Counted from the first letter of the stretch, positions 15,279 through 25,157 are shown. The stretch: 46,234 nucleotides of DNA from Hyphomicrobiales bacterium (GCA_028290285.1 JAQGKD010000115.1:1-46234), one strand, 5' to 3'. Numbers and translations: made by a program. Notes: a model not told the origin generated them from the letters alone.

Positions 15279-17225
15279 TCAGGCGGATTGCTTGACCCGC
15301 ATGTACCACTCGACAAGACGACGGACCTGCCGTTCCGTATAACCGCGCGCCATCATGCGCGAGACGAAGTCGCTGTGCTTTTTCTCGCTCTCGCCGTCCT
15401 TCTTCGAACCGAAGCTGATGACGGGGAGCAGGTCCTCGACCTGACTGAACATGCGCCGCTCGATGACTTCGCGAATTTTCTCGTAGCTCGTCCAGGACGG
15501 GTTCTTGCCGCCATGGGCTGCGCGTGAGCGCAGCGAGAATTTCACCACCTCGTTACGGAAGTCCTTGGGGTTGGCGATCCCGGCGGGCTTCTCGATCTTG
15601 GTCAGCTCCTGATTGAGGAGTTCACGATCCAGCAGCTGGCCGGTGTCGGGATCCTTGAAGTCGAGATCCTCGATCCACGCATCGGCATAGTCGACATAAC
15701 GGTCGAACAGGTTCTGCCCGTAATCGTGGTAGGATTCGAGATAGGCTTTCTGGATCTCGTGGCCGATGAATTCCGCATAGCGCGGCGCAAGATCAGCCTT
15801 GATGAACTCCAGGTAGCGTTTCTCGACGTCGGGCGGCAACTGGTCGCGGCGGATCGCCTGTTCGAGCACGAACATGAGATGCACCGGGTCAGCCCCGATC
15901 TCAACCGAGTCATGGTTGAAGGCTGCTGCGAGAACCTTGAAGGCGAAGCGTGTCGAGATGCCGTCCATGCCCTCGTCGGGACCGGCCGCATCCTTGTACT
16001 CCTGAAGGCTTCGCGCGCGCGGGTCCGTTTCGCGCAGGCTCTCGCCGTCGTAGACGCGCAGTTTGGAGAAGGCGTTTGAATTCTCATGCACACGCAGGCG
16101 CGAGAGGACCGAGAACCGCGCCAGCATTTCCAGCGTCGCGGGCGCGCAGGGCGCGGCTGCGAGTTCGGACCCACGGATCAGCTTGTCGTAGATACGCTGC
16201 TCCTCCGTCACGCGCAGGCAGTAAGGCACCTTGATGAGATAGATACGATCGAGAAATGCTTCGTTGTTCTTGTTGGCGCGGAAGCTCTGCCATTCCGACT
16301 CGTTGGAATGGGCCAGAATGATTCCCGCGAAGGGAATGGCGCCGATGTTTTCGGTCCCGATGTAATTGCCTTCCTGCGTCGCAGTAAGCAGAGGATGCAG
16401 CATCTTGATCGGAGCTTTGAACATCTCGACGAATTCGAGAATGCCCTGGTTCGCCCGATTGAGGCCGCCCGAATAGGAATAGGCATCAGGATCGTTCTGG
16501 GCGAGCGATTCCAGCTTGCGGATGTCCACCTTGCCGACGAGCGAAGAAATGTCCTGGTTGTTCTCGTCGCCGGGCTCAGTCTTCGCCACGCCGATCTGGC
16601 GCAGGCGCGATGGCAGAAGCTTGAGCACGCGGAACTTGGAAATATCGCCGCCGAATTCATCGAGGCGCTTCAGGCACCAGGGCGACATCAGGCCGCTGAG
16701 GCGGCGGCGCGGAATGTTGAAGCGCTCTTCCAGTTCGGCGCCCATCACTTCCGGGTCGAACAGGCTGAGCGGCGACTCGAAGACAGGGCTGATGTCATTG
16801 CCGGCCTTCAGGACATAGATGGGCTTCACCTCCATCAAAGCCTTCAGGCGCTCTGCGAGAGAGGACTTTCCTCCCCCCACCGGGCCTAGCAGATACAGGA
16901 TCTGCTTGCGCTCCTCGAGCCCCTGCGCGGCATGGCGGAAGAACGCGACGATGCGCTCGACCGTGTCTTCCATTCCGTAGAATTCCGCAAAGGCAGGATA
17001 GGTACGGATCGTACGGTTCGAGAAGATACGGCCGAGGCGCGCATCCTTGCTCGTGTCCACGATCACGGGTTCGCCGATCGCGGCGAGAATCCGTTCGGGC
17101 GCGCTGGCATAAGCCATCGGATCCGTACGGCACAGTTCCAGATATTCTGGAACCGACATCTCGGTCTCACGTCGATTTTGAAACGTTTCCGAATAACGGG
17201 TCAGGAGATCGTGCGCGAAGGTCAT
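15279..17225 (-). CDS. prkA: PrkA family serine protein kinase / AAA+ protein (YeaG)
   Basis: The 648-residue protein is a full-length PrkA/YeaG. It has an N-terminal AAA+ domain with Walker A LLGPVGGGKSS near 112-122 and a kinase-like C-terminal PrkA domain (ending LVEWYMRVKQSA). In enterobacteria the homologue takes part in stationary-phase and nitrogen-starvation responses. It is the first gene of the three-gene operon; the ATG at 17225 follows GGATGGGA. In the 214-bp upstream gap a TTGACA (17301-17296, minus strand) is present, but I find no matching -10 box, so the promoter is not assigned. No frame defects. Confidence 0.95.
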   Translation of the reverse strand: MTFAHDLLTRYSETFQNRRETEMSVPEYLELCRTDPMAYASAPERILAAIGEPVIVDTSKDARLGRIFSNRTIRTYPAFAEFYGMEDTVERIVAFFRHAAQGLEERKQILYLLGPVGGGKSSLAERLKALMEVKPIYVLKAGNDISPVFESPLSLFDPEVMGAELEERFNIPRRRLSGLMSPWCLKRLDEFGGDISKFRVLKLLPSRLRQIGVAKTEPGDENNQDISSLVGKVDIRKLESLAQNDPDAYSYSGGLNRANQGILEFVEMFKAPIKMLHPLLTATQEGNYIGTENIGAIPFAGIILAHSNESEWQSFRANKNNEAFLDRIYLIKVPYCLRVTEEQRIYDKLIRGSELAAAPCAPATLEMLARFSVLSRLRVHENSNAFSKLRVYDGESLRETDPRARSLQEYKDAAGPDEGMDGISTRFAFKVLAAAFNHDSVEIGADPVHLMFVLEQAIRRDQLPPDVEKRYLEFIKADLAPRYAEFIGHEIQKAYLESYHDYGQNLFDRYVDYADAWIEDLDFKDPDTGQLLDRELLNQELTKIEKPAGIANPKDFRNEVVKFSLRSRAAHGGKNPSWTSYEKIREVIERRMFSQVEDLLPVISFGSKKDGESEKKHSDFVSRMMARGYTERQVRRLVEWYMRVKQSA

Positions 17226-17439
17226 TTCCCATCCTCGATCCGAACGGTGCCTGCAATACGACTCAACATCCCGAGGCTTGCATAATGGCCCCGCTTGTCA
17301 ACGCGGCATGCGTGTCAGGGTTTCCACGACGTGCCTGCGCATGCAGCACCGGAGTATCGCTTGTTTGAAGGCCGTATGGTGGCGTAATCCGATCACAAAC
17401 TGGAATCCCGCTTCCCTCGACGACCCAGACGCTTTGCAT

Positions 17440-18378
17440 TCATATATGCAACGCCGGACGCCGCTTGAAGATCACTCGAAAGATACGTCCGTCGATACAT
17501 GCAAGGCCCACTCCGATCAGCGCCATGCCGAGAAAGTGACGCGGTTCGAGGTGCTCGTGCAGCACCAAAACGCCCATTCCGACGGCACTTACCGGAATTA
17601 AAAATGTGACGAGTAGCAGATTTGTCGCACCCGCCGCGGCTAATAAGCGGAAATAAAGGACGTAGGCGAGGGCCGTCGACAATGCTGCAATGCCGAAAAG
17701 CGCCGCCCAGACCTGGAGACTGGGCATGGGCAGCGTCCACGGCGCATCGTACAGCAACGACATGGGTAGCAGCATCACGCCCGACGCCGTGACCTGCCCT
17801 GTCGCCGTGATCATCGGTCGCACGCCCATGCGCGAAAAGCGGCGGCCGTAGACACCGGCGCAGGCATAGGAGAACCCGGCCAGCACGATGGCTAGCTGCG
17901 CCAGAACATCGGTTCCCAGGCCGCCGAGAAGCTGCGCGCCGATCATGGTGGCAACGCCGCAGAAGCCGATCAGCACGCCGGCGAGCCTGCCGCCCGCCAT
18001 CTTCTCGTCGCTGGTGGCAAGATGCGCGACAACAATGGTGGAAAGCGGCGTGGTAGCGTTGAGAATGGAGGCGAGGCCGCTCGGGATATGGCTCTGCCCC
18101 CAGAAAATCAGTGTGAAGGGCACGACATTGTTGATGAAGCCCATCACGGCGAAAGCCATCCAGAGGCGCGGCTCTCTCGGCAGGCGCAGCCCCAGCAGCG
18201 GCAGCGCGGCATTGAGGATCAGCGCGGCGCCGCCTGCCCGCACGACCGCCACGGTCAGCGGAGGCACTTCGCGCACCGCAATGCCTGCGAAGAAGAAGGA
18301 GCCTCCCCACAGGATGGAGAGCGCGACGAGCATGCCCCATTGCAGGGGCGTCATCACCCGGTTGACCGCTTGCACCAT
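17440..18378 (-). CDS. DMT superfamily (EamA) transporter
   Basis: The 312-residue membrane protein has about ten hydrophobic segments arranged as two EamA repeats. The first begins LVALSILWGGSFFF, and the second repeat follows the mid-protein GGLGTDVLAQLAIVLAGF. EamA proteins export amino acids, nucleosides or other metabolites. It is a single gene read toward prkA; a 233-bp gap separates it from the small secreted protein gene upstream. The cargo is unknown. Confidence 0.88.
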   Translation of the reverse strand: MVQAVNRVMTPLQWGMLVALSILWGGSFFFAGIAVREVPPLTVAVVRAGGAALILNAALPLLGLRLPREPRLWMAFAVMGFINNVVPFTLIFWGQSHIPSGLASILNATTPLSTIVVAHLATSDEKMAGGRLAGVLIGFCGVATMIGAQLLGGLGTDVLAQLAIVLAGFSYACAGVYGRRFSRMGVRPMITATGQVTASGVMLLPMSLLYDAPWTLPMPSLQVWAALFGIAALSTALAYVLYFRLLAAAGATNLLLVTFLIPVSAVGMGVLVLHEHLEPRHFLGMALIGVGLACIDGRIFRVIFKRRPALHI

Positions 18379-18611
18379 CAGACCCCTTCAGGTGCGGAAG
18401 CCTTGCCGTGAAGAACCGCAGGTCGCCGCCGCTTCGCCCGTTGTCAGGGGATATGGAAAGTGCGTGGCTGTCGAGCTGGAAAGCAAAGACCCGCCTGTCC
18501 TGCGGAGAAGCGGGCGAGTCAGGGAGGAAACGTCCAGGAGGGCGCACCCCGCGGGAGCCGTCACCGAGCGAGTGCTCGACGTGCCGGCGAACAGGTCATG
18601 TCATCCACGCA

Positions 18612-18893
18612 TCAGCGGTTGGTGTAGCAACGCGGGTCCATCCTGTAGGACGGATCATCGCAGGCGTCGCTGCCGACGCCGACGCCCGAAGAGCGCCCCG
18701 CACCGCCGTGAAAGTTCCGCCGGTAGGTCGCGCCACGCGGGTCCTGACGGTAGGCATAGCCGTCGCGGTCGACGTAAGTATCGGAGTCATAGCCTCCCCG
18801 CTGTGCCTGCGCCGGGCCGGTGAGCGCGACTGTGGCCGGGAGGCAAGTGAGGGCAGCCATAGCGACCAGAATATGTCTCGAAGTCATTTTCAT
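18612..18893 (-). CDS. Small secreted hypothetical protein
   Basis: The 93-residue product has a clear signal peptide (basic MKMTSRH, hydrophobic core, cleavage after GPAQA near residue 30) and a short, hydrophilic mature part. That part is rich in Asp, Tyr, Arg and Gly, with DRDGYAYRQDPRG and a C-terminal pair of cysteines (DACDDPSYRMDPRCYTNR) that could form a disulfide. A GGAG ribosome site stands just before the ATG. I do not recognise a named family. It is divergent from ilvD and has a GC-rich stem-loop region upstream. Likely a periplasmic or secreted protein; function unknown. Confidence 0.65.
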   Translation of the reverse strand: MKMTSRHILVAMAALTCLPATVALTGPAQAQRGGYDSDTYVDRDGYAYRQDPRGATYRRNFHGGAGRSSGVGVGSDACDDPSYRMDPRCYTNR

Positions 18894-18903
18894 CTCCTTT
18901 ATG

Positions 18904-18970
18904 AGGCCCTGAAACCCCGGGGCCTGCGCAGAGTTCGGCGGGCGTGAACAAGGCTTCGTGAAGCCCGCCG
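18904..18970. other. Two stem-loops in the ilvD / small-protein intergenic region
   Basis: AGGCCC (18904-18909) pairs with GGGCCT (18920-18925). CGGCGGGC (18936-18943) pairs with GCCCGCCG (18963-18970), and inside the latter a competing GGCTTC-GT-GAAGCC hairpin is possible. They would lie in the 5' leader of the small secreted protein mRNA (minus strand). On the plus strand they sit just upstream of the ilvD promoter, where they could insulate it. No T-run follows on either strand. Confidence 0.35.
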
Positions 18971-18986
18971 GACGTGTGATGACTTT

Positions 18987-19015
18987 TTGACCTGACGAGG
19001 CTGCTCGGTTATCTC
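18987..19015 (+). promoter_or_regulatory. Sigma-70 type promoter for ilvD
   Basis: A -35 box TTGACC (18987-18992), a 17-bp spacer and a -10 box TATCTC (19010-19015) stand about 105 bases before the ilvD start codon. Spacing is ideal and the -35 box is one base off consensus; the -10 box is weaker. The long leader that follows shows no obvious leader peptide rich in branched-chain codons, so classical attenuation is not evident. Confidence 0.45.
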
Positions 19016-19121
19016 TGCATCATCGGCGCCCAATCCGCGCTTCGCCTGTCCCTGTCCAGCTTCGAATCCGGCGCCTCTTCTTCCGAGCCGGAACTTCGTC
19101 GGTCACATTCGGTGAATTGAA

Positions 19122-20969
19122 ATGCCTGTTTATCGCTCCCGCACCACAACCCATGGCCGCAACATGGCCGGCGCGCGCGGCCTCTGGCGCGCCACGGGCA
19201 TGAAGGACGAGGATTTCGGCAAGCCGATCATCGCCATCGCGAATTCCTTCACGCAGTTCGTGCCTGGCCACGTGCACCTGAAGGACCTCGGCCAGCTGGT
19301 CGCGCGCGAGATCGAGAAGGCGGGCGGTGTCGCCAAGGAATTCAACACCATCGCGGTCGACGACGGCATCGCCATGGGCCATGCCGGCATGCTGTACAGC
19401 CTGCCCTCGCGCGAGATCATCGCCGACAGCGTCGAATATATGGTCAATGCGCATTGCGCCGACGCTCTGGTGTGTATCTCCAACTGCGACAAGATCACAC
19501 CCGGCATGCTGATGGCTGCGCTGCGGCTCAACATCCCCGTCATCTTCGTCTCGGGGGGACCGATGGAGGCCGGCAAGGTCAACCTGCACGGCAAGCTGCA
19601 GTCGCTCGACCTGGTCGACGCCATGGTCGCCGCCGCCGACGACAATGTGTCGGACGAGGACGTGGCTGTCATCGAGCGCTCGGCCTGCCCGACCTGCGGC
19701 TCCTGCTCGGGCATGTTCACGGCCAATTCGATGAATTGCCTGACCGAGGCTCTGGGCCTCTCCCTGCCCGGCAACGGTTCGACGCTCGCGACCCATGCCG
19801 ACCGTAAGCGCCTCTTCGTCGAGGCGGGACATACGATCGTCGATCTGGCCCGCCGCTATTACGAGCAGGATGACGCCTCCGCGCTGCCGCGCAACATCGC
19901 GACCTTCTCGGCGTTCGAGAATGCGATGACGCTCGACATCGCCATGGGCGGCTCGACCAACACGGTCCTGCATCTGCTCGCAGCGGCGCACGAGGGCGAG
20001 GTGCCCTTCACGATGGACGACATCGACCGCCTGTCGCGCCGCGTGCCCGTGCTCTGCAAGGTCGCGCCTTCGGTGCCCGACGTGCATATGGAAGACGTGC
20101 ATCGCGCCGGCGGCGTCATGGGCATACTCGGCGAGCTGGAGCGCGGCGGCCTCATCGACACGAGCGGCCCGACCGTGCACAGCTTAACGATGAAGGACGC
20201 GCTCGACCGCTGGGACGTGAAGCGCACGTCGAGCACCTCCGTGATCGATTTCTACCGCGCCGCCCCCGGTGGCGTGCCGACACAGGTCGCCTTCAGCCAG
20301 GAGCGCCGCTACGAGACCGTTGACGACGACCGCGAGACGGGCGTCATCCGCAGTGTCGAGCATGCCTATTCGAAGGATGGCGGCCTCGCCGTTCTCTCCG
20401 GCAATGTGGCGCTGGACGGCTGCATCGTGAAGACCGCGGGTGTCGACGAGAATTCGCTGGTCTTCGCGGGCCCCGCTCGCGTCTTCGAGAGCCAGGACGA
20501 TGCGGTCGACGCGATCCTGCGCGGCAAGATCGTGGCGGGCGACGTCGTCGTGATCCGCTACGAGGGGCCGCGCGGCGGTCCGGGCATGCAGGAGATGCTC
20601 TATCCCACGAGCTATCTGAAGTCGCGCGGCCTCGGCAAGGCCTGTGCGCTGATCACCGACGGGCGCTTTTCAGGCGGCACGTCAGGCCTCTCCATCGGCC
20701 ACGTCTCGCCGGAAGCTGCCGAGGGCGGAGAGATCGGCCTCGTGGAAGAAGGCGACCGGATCGAGATCGATATTCCCAACCGCACGATCCACCTCGCCAT
20801 TGCCGACGGGGTCATGCGCCACCGCCGCGAGGCCATGACGGCGCGCGGCGCGAATGCGTGGAAGCCGGTGGGGCGTGACCGCAAGGTGTCCCAGGCTTTG
20901 CGGGCCTATGCACTGATGGCGACCAGCGCGGCACGCGGTGCCGTGCGCCAGATACCCGGCGAGGACTAA
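19122..20969 (+). CDS. ilvD: Dihydroxy-acid dehydratase
   Basis: The 615-residue protein dehydrates 2,3-dihydroxy-3-methylvalerate and -isovalerate in isoleucine and valine synthesis. It is nearly textbook E. coli-type Ilv[12 protein letters not shown] near 47-57, Mg-binding region [10 protein letters not shown] at 78-87, Fe-S cysteines C122 ([11 protein letters not shown]) and C195 ([11 protein letters not shown]), and [19 protein letters not shown] near the C-terminus. The length equals the family norm and argues for IlvD rather than Edd or sugar-acid dehydratases. The ribosome site is weak (GGTGA). It is followed at 67 bases by an MFS gene in the same direction. Confidence 0.96.
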   Translation: MPVYRSRTTTHGRNMAGARGLWRATGMKDEDFGKPIIAIANSFTQFVPGHVHLKDLGQLVAREIEKAGGVAKEFNTIAVDDGIAMGHAGMLYSLPSREIIADSVEYMVNAHCADALVCISNCDKITPGMLMAALRLNIPVIFVSGGPMEAGKVNLHGKLQSLDLVDAMVAAADDNVSDEDVAVIERSACPTCGSCSGMFTANSMNCLTEALGLSLPGNGSTLATHADRKRLFVEAGHTIVDLARRYYEQDDASALPRNIATFSAFENAMTLDIAMGGSTNTVLHLLAAAHEGEVPFTMDDIDRLSRRVPVLCKVAPSVPDVHMEDVHRAGGVMGILGELERGGLIDTSGPTVHSLTMKDALDRWDVKRTSSTSVIDFYRAAPGGVPTQVAFSQERRYETVDDDRETGVIRSVEHAYSKDGGLAVLSGNVALDGCIVKTAGVDENSLVFAGPARVFESQDDAVDAILRGKIVAGDVVVIRYEGPRGGPGMQEMLYPTSYLKSRGLGKACALITDGRFSGGTSGLSIGHVSPEAAEGGEIGLVEEGDRIEIDIPNRTIHLAIADGVMRHRREAMTARGANAWKPVGRDRKVSQALRAYALMATSAARGAVRQIPGED

Positions 20970-21036
20970 CAGCCCTCCGCCTGCGGGCAACCGGACCTTC
21001 GTGCAGACAAGAACAAGACCGAAAAGGCGCTCCGAC

Positions 21037-22302
21037 ATGACGATCCGCATGCCACCCCTGATCAAGCGCAACATGGCTCTCTTCGCCCTGTCGCAATCCT
21101 TCACCGGGGCTGGGATGCAGTTCGTCTACGGGCTCGGGCCGCTGATGATCATCAGCGTCAGCGGCTCCGCCAATCTGGCCGGCCTGTCGGTGGCGCTGAT
21201 CGGCCTCAGCCGATTTCTGGTCTCCTACCCGATCGGCAAGATCACCGACACTTACGGCCGCAAGCCCGGCATTCTGCTCGGCCTCTGTCTTGCGCTCGTC
21301 GGCACGCTCATCGTCGGCGGCGCCATGGACATGAAGAACCTCTGGCTCCTCATCGCCGGCATCCTGCTCTTCGGCATGGGCATGAACGCAGCGCAGCAGA
21401 TGCGCGTGGGGGCGACCGACATGGTGCCGCCGCAGATGCGCGCGCAGGCGCTGGGTTACGTAGCGCTCGGCGCGCTGGCCGGGCTCATCCTCAGCCCCGC
21501 CGTCGTGGCACTGTCCGAGAATATGGCGCATTCGCGCGGCAGCGATCCGCTGGTGCTGCCCTGGCTGATGCTGCCGATCCTCATCGTCATGGGGATGATC
21601 GTCATCCATTACGTCAGGCCCGATCCCAAAGAGATCGGCATGAACCTCGCCCTTTATTATCCGGGCTATAAAGAGGCTCCGCACCCCGCCGGACAAGGCG
21701 CCGGGGATTTCTCGACCGCAGCCCTGCTGCGCCATATTCCCACGCGCCTCGCCATCGCCACCAACAGCGCGGCGCAGGGCAATATGTCCATCGTGATGGT
21801 CCTGACCTCGCTGGTGCTCGCGCACCACGGCCATTCGTTGTCGGCGATCGCCATGTCGCACGTGTTCCACTCCGCGGGCATGTTCGCCTTCACCATTCCG
21901 CTGGGAAAGCTGGCCGACCGCATCGGGCGACAGCGCGTCATGTATCCGGGCCTCGTGCTGACCATTGTCGGCGCGGGGCTGGTGGCCTTCACGACGGGCT
22001 ACATCCCGATCACTTTCGGCACATTTCTGGTGGGCATCGGCTGGGCGGCGGCCAATGTCGCGGCGACCGCGCTGCTCGCCGATCAGGTCGAGACCGCTGC
22101 GCGTGGCCGCGCCATCGGCACCAATGATTCCTGCGCGGGCGGCGTCAGCCTCGTGCTGTCGATCATCACGGGCCCGTTGATCAGCGCCTACGGCCTGCCC
22201 GCAGCCGGAGCCTTCGCGGCGCTCGTCGCGGCCATTCCGCTGCTGATGATGCTGGCAGCGCGCATAAAGGGCGGCGAGCGGGCCATCGCCGACAACGCCT
22301 GA
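21037..22302 (+). CDS. MFS transporter
   Basis: The 421-residue membrane protein has about twelve hydrophobic segments and MFS hallmarks: the loop 2-3 motif GKITDTYGRKPG, and its counterpart GKLADRIGRQRV in the second half. A charged loop in the middle (DPKEIGMNLALYYPGYKEAP) separates the two bundles. I start at ATG 21037; the longer frame upstream overlaps ilvD and lacks a good ribosome site. It may be co-transcribed with ilvD and the EamA gene 8 bases downstream. The substrate is unknown; drug or metabolite efflux are both possible. Confidence 0.87.
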   Translation: MTIRMPPLIKRNMALFALSQSFTGAGMQFVYGLGPLMIISVSGSANLAGLSVALIGLSRFLVSYPIGKITDTYGRKPGILLGLCLALVGTLIVGGAMDMKNLWLLIAGILLFGMGMNAAQQMRVGATDMVPPQMRAQALGYVALGALAGLILSPAVVALSENMAHSRGSDPLVLPWLMLPILIVMGMIVIHYVRPDPKEIGMNLALYYPGYKEAPHPAGQGAGDFSTAALLRHIPTRLAIATNSAAQGNMSIVMVLTSLVLAHHGHSLSAIAMSHVFHSAGMFAFTIPLGKLADRIGRQRVMYPGLVLTIVGAGLVAFTTGYIPITFGTFLVGIGWAAANVAATALLADQVETAARGRAIGTNDSCAGGVSLVLSIITGPLISAYGLPAAGAFAALVAAIPLLMMLAARIKGGERAIADNA

Positions 22303-22309
22303 GGATGTC

Positions 22310-23212
22310 TTGAGCCCGATGCGGAGGGAACCCGCGCTTCCCTCGCGCCACGCGCTGCTGGCGTTTGCCGTGATGGCGGTTTGGGGCACGAATTTCGTCG
22401 TCATCAAATCGGCACTGGCACATCTGCCGCCGCTTTTCTTCGCAACGTTGCGCTTCGCTTTCGTGGTTGTTCCCGCGATCGCCTTCATCCAGCGCCCCGC
22501 CGTCGCATGGCGCGACCTGGCAGCCTACGGCCTGCTGATCGGCGCCGGGCAGTTCGGGCTGCTTTATGTTGCGATGAACGGCCATATTTCTCCGGGCCTC
22601 GCCTCGCTCGTCATCCAGACGCAGGTGTTCTTCACCATCGGTCTCGTCATTTGGCTGAATGGCGAGGGGATTCGGCCCTATCAATTCGGTGCGCTGGCGC
22701 TGGCTCTCGCGGGCCTCGTCATCATCGGCTGGCATACGGACGGCGGCACCACGACCGGGGGGCTCGCACTTGTTCTGGCGGCCGCGCTGAGCTGGGCGCT
22801 GGGCAATCTGGTGGTGCGCCGCGCGGGCCGGGTCGACATGCTGGCCTATGTGGTCTGGGCAAGTCTCTTCTCGATTCCGCCACTTCTGACCATGTCGCTG
22901 ATCCTCGAGGGATGGCCCGCCATGCAGGCGGGATTGCAGGAGGCCGATGCCGCGACATGGGGCGGCGTGCTCTGGCAGTCGGTCGGCAACAGCCTGTTTG
23001 GCTATGCTGCCTGGGGCTGGCTGCTCGCCCGCCATCCCGCGTCGGTGGTCTCGCCGATGGCGCTGCTGGTACCGATCTTCGGCATCGGCGCGTCCGTGTG
23101 GTGGCTCGGAGAGCCGCTGCCCTTCTGGAAGCTCTCGGCGGCGGCGCTGGTGCTGGCAGGCCTCGCACTCCACCTGCTGTGGCCCGTGGTGGCGCGGCGG
23201 TTTAACGCCTAG
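22310..23212 (+). CDS. EamA/RhaT (DMT) transporter, YdeD/O-acetylserine exporter-like
   Basis: The 300-residue membrane protein has ten hydrophobic segments in two EamA repeats; AVMAVWGTNFVVIKSAL near the N-terminus is typical of the RhtA/YdeD branch that exports amino acids or derivatives. The start is ambiguous: TTG 22310 has a GAGGA site at short spacing, while ATG 22319 would lie 13 bases from it. It follows the MFS gene by seven bases. Its TAG stop shares CTAG with the stop of the convergent gene. Together with ilvD the position hints at amino-acid export, but this is only context. Confidence 0.87.
   Translation: MSPMRREPALPSRHALLAFAVMAVWGTNFVVIKSALAHLPPLFFATLRFAFVVVPAIAFIQRPAVAWRDLAAYGLLIGAGQFGLLYVAMNGHISPGLASLVIQTQVFFTIGLVIWLNGEGIRPYQFGALALALAGLVIIGWHTDGGTTTGGLALVLAAALSWALGNLVVRRAGRVDMLAYVVWASLFSIPPLLTMSLILEGWPAMQAGLQEADAATWGGVLWQSVGNSLFGYAAWGWLLARHPASVVSPMALLVPIFGIGASVWWLGEPLPFWKLSAAALVLAGLALHLLWPVVARRFNA
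23209..23212. other. Shared CTAG stop codons of convergent genes
   Basis: The palindrome CTAG supplies TAG to the EamA gene on the plus strand (23210-23212) and TAG to the hypothetical gene on the minus strand (23211-23209). No room remains for a terminator between the two genes. Confidence 0.8.
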
Positions 23213-23643
23213 CTCGGCGCGGGCTCGGGCGGAGCGATGTATTGGAGCGACAGCGCGAGCTTGCTGGGGCGCGCCTTTTCGACGGCGAGTGTCAGGTCCG
23301 CGAGAGCGGACATGGCATTGATGCGGGCATTTGTGAGCGCGGGCGAGATGGTGACCTCGCCGTCTTCCGCCAGCACTGCGGCATGGGTGAATTCGAGACA
23401 ATTCCAGATGACCGCCTCGCAGCTGCGCTTGATGGGCGGCGTAACTTCGAGAAGCCGCCTGATGTCTGCCATGCGTTCGAGCACTTCGATGTCGAGGAGC
23501 CGCCAATTGTGCCGGTTGGCGGCGGTCGCATCGATGCCGGACCTGACAAGTGACACAAGAGCCTGGAGAATTTCACTTAAGAGCACAGTATCCTCTTCGC
23601 GCGGGGTGAGACACGCTTGCATCATTCGCGCGGCCCGCGTCAA
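23209..23643 (-). CDS. Hypothetical protein, helical
   Basis: The 144-residue frame has no family that I recognise. It looks like a real soluble protein rather than a shadow: hydrophobic residues are spaced as in amphipathic helices (LLSEILQALVSLVRSG, VLERMADIRRLLEV), charges are balanced, and Arg/Pro are not over-represented. It lies downstream of UbiD-1 by 34 bases in the same direction, so it could be the last gene of that unit. The N-terminal 12-15 residues may not be translated (alternative start at the second or third Met). Its stop overlaps the convergent EamA stop by the palindrome CTAG. Confidence 0.55.
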   Translation of the reverse strand: MTRAARMMQACLTPREEDTVLLSEILQALVSLVRSGIDATAANRHNWRLLDIEVLERMADIRRLLEVTPPIKRSCEAVIWNCLEFTHAAVLAEDGEVTISPALTNARINAMSALADLTLAVEKARPSKLALSLQYIAPPEPAPS

Positions 23644-23677
23644 CCGCAGCCGCGATCAATTGATGCGCGCCCGCGTG

Positions 23678-25108
23678 CTATCTTGGGCTGAGAGACGCAT
23701 GCCATTTGCGCTCGATCTCGCGCGCCTCCTCGATCGACAACGCGGAACTCGGCGGAAACTCGTGGCGCCACGCGAAGGGCTTGCAGGCGTTGATGATCAT
23801 CTTGGAATGCGAGGTCGCACCCCGCGCCTTGTCGGCGAGCGCGATGCGGGGATCGAGCGCCGAACTCCAGGCGTCGCGGATGATGTCGACGGATTCGGAG
23901 GGCTCTGCGCGCGTGGTGATCGCCCACATGACATCGGCGAGATTGGAGGGATCGACGTCCTCGTCCACGATGACCACAAGACGACCCATATAGCTGTTGG
24001 CGGCGGCGATCAGCCCTGCCCGCTTGGCGTGACCGGCGTAACGCTGCTCCAGGGAGACCACCGTCATGAGCTGCGAAACGTGCTGCCAGGCACCCACGAC
24101 ATCGGTGACGCCGGCGGCTTCGAGATCGCCCCAGATGCTGGCGGCGCGGAACGGCAGGCCGAAGTGAAAGCGCGGCGGCTTCATGGGCGGCGAACCAAGC
24201 AGCACCGGATTGTCGCGGTAGTGCACCGCCTCGACATTCATCACGGGCGCGGGTCGCGCATCGGCTGCATAATAGCCCGTGAACTCGCCGAACGGCCCCT
24301 CCGGCAGCATCAATTCATGGGGCGGCAGGAGATGGCCTTCGAGGATGATTTCCGCGCGTGCCGGGAGAGGCAGGCCCGTCAACGGCCCATCGCAAACCTC
24401 GATCGGTCGACCCTTGATGGCACCGGCGAATGCATATTCCGACTGTCCGGCAGGCAGATATTCGAAACCGGCGATGAACAGCGCGGGGTCTTCGCCATTG
24501 ACCACGGCGACGGGGCAGCGCTGGCCGCGATCCCAGTATTTCTGGGCGATCATGTTGCCGTGGCGGCCCATATGGTCGAACTGGATGGTGACCCTGTTCT
24601 TGCCGTGCACCTGCACGCGATAGATGGATGCGTTGACCCAACCCGTGTCGGGATCGCGCATGATGATGAGGCTGCCCGAGCCGATATAGGCGCCGCCATC
24701 CTTCCGATGCCAATGGGGCGTCGGGAAGATCGAGAGATCGACGCCCTCGCCGCTTTGGCTGTTCTCGAGGAACGCGGCCTTGGTGGTAGTGACCGGCTCG
24801 ATGGGCTTCAGCTTCGAGCGCGTTTCCTTCCAGACCTTCAGTGCCTCGATAGGCGTCAAGGACGCGTCGATGCCCAACGCCAACGCGGCGCGGCGGGCAT
24901 GCACCGTCGCATTGGTGAAAATACGAAAGCCACTCGGAAAACCGGGAATATCGTCGAACAGCAGCGCAGGGCAATCCGGCATGCCGGCTGCCACCTCCGT
25001 GACGCCGCCGATCTCCAGAAAAGGATCGGCTCCGCGAATGTGACGCAATGCGCCGATGGCATCCACCTGCTCGATGAAGTCGCGCAGATCGTCATAGGCG
25101 GCAGGCAT
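23678..25108 (-). CDS. UbiD family decarboxylase (UbiD-1)
   Basis: The 476-residue protein is a prenylated-FMN-dependent (de)carboxylase of the UbiD family, acting on aromatic, heteroaromatic or acrylic acids. All key positions of the family are present: N159 and R164 in NASIYRVQ, H183 in GRHGN, the metal-ligand glutamate E224 in GQSEYAFAGAIKG, and the catalytic pair E270/E275 in EGPFGEFTGYY. ATG 25108 follows GGAG at seven bases. It lies 49 bases after the TRAP large permease gene in the same direction, so the transporter probably imports its acid substrate. The cofactor maker UbiX is not in the window. Confidence 0.92.
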   Translation of the reverse strand: MPAAYDDLRDFIEQVDAIGALRHIRGADPFLEIGGVTEVAAGMPDCPALLFDDIPGFPSGFRIFTNATVHARRAALALGIDASLTPIEALKVWKETRSKLKPIEPVTTTKAAFLENSQSGEGVDLSIFPTPHWHRKDGGAYIGSGSLIIMRDPDTGWVNASIYRVQVHGKNRVTIQFDHMGRHGNMIAQKYWDRGQRCPVAVVNGEDPALFIAGFEYLPAGQSEYAFAGAIKGRPIEVCDGPLTGLPLPARAEIILEGHLLPPHELMLPEGPFGEFTGYYAADARPAPVMNVEAVHYRDNPVLLGSPPMKPPRFHFGLPFRAASIWGDLEAAGVTDVVGAWQHVSQLMTVVSLEQRYAGHAKRAGLIAAANSYMGRLVVIVDEDVDPSNLADVMWAITTRAEPSESVDIIRDAWSSALDPRIALADKARGATSHSKMIINACKPFAWRHEFPPSSALSIEEAREIERKWHASLSPR

Positions 25109-25157
25109 TGGCAGGCTCCAGAATAAGGTCTTGCGTCGAGGGTCAGCCGTCTCGCGC

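Noticed and set aside
17296..17301. TTGACA upstream of prkA as a promoter -35 box
   Set aside because: No -10 like sequence at 15-19 bases downstream on the minus strand.
23237..25126. A 629-codon plus-strand open frame opposite UbiD-1
   Set aside because: Arg/His/Gly-rich with no family pattern; the minus strand has an unmistakable UbiD with all catalytic residues, so this is a GC-driven shadow.
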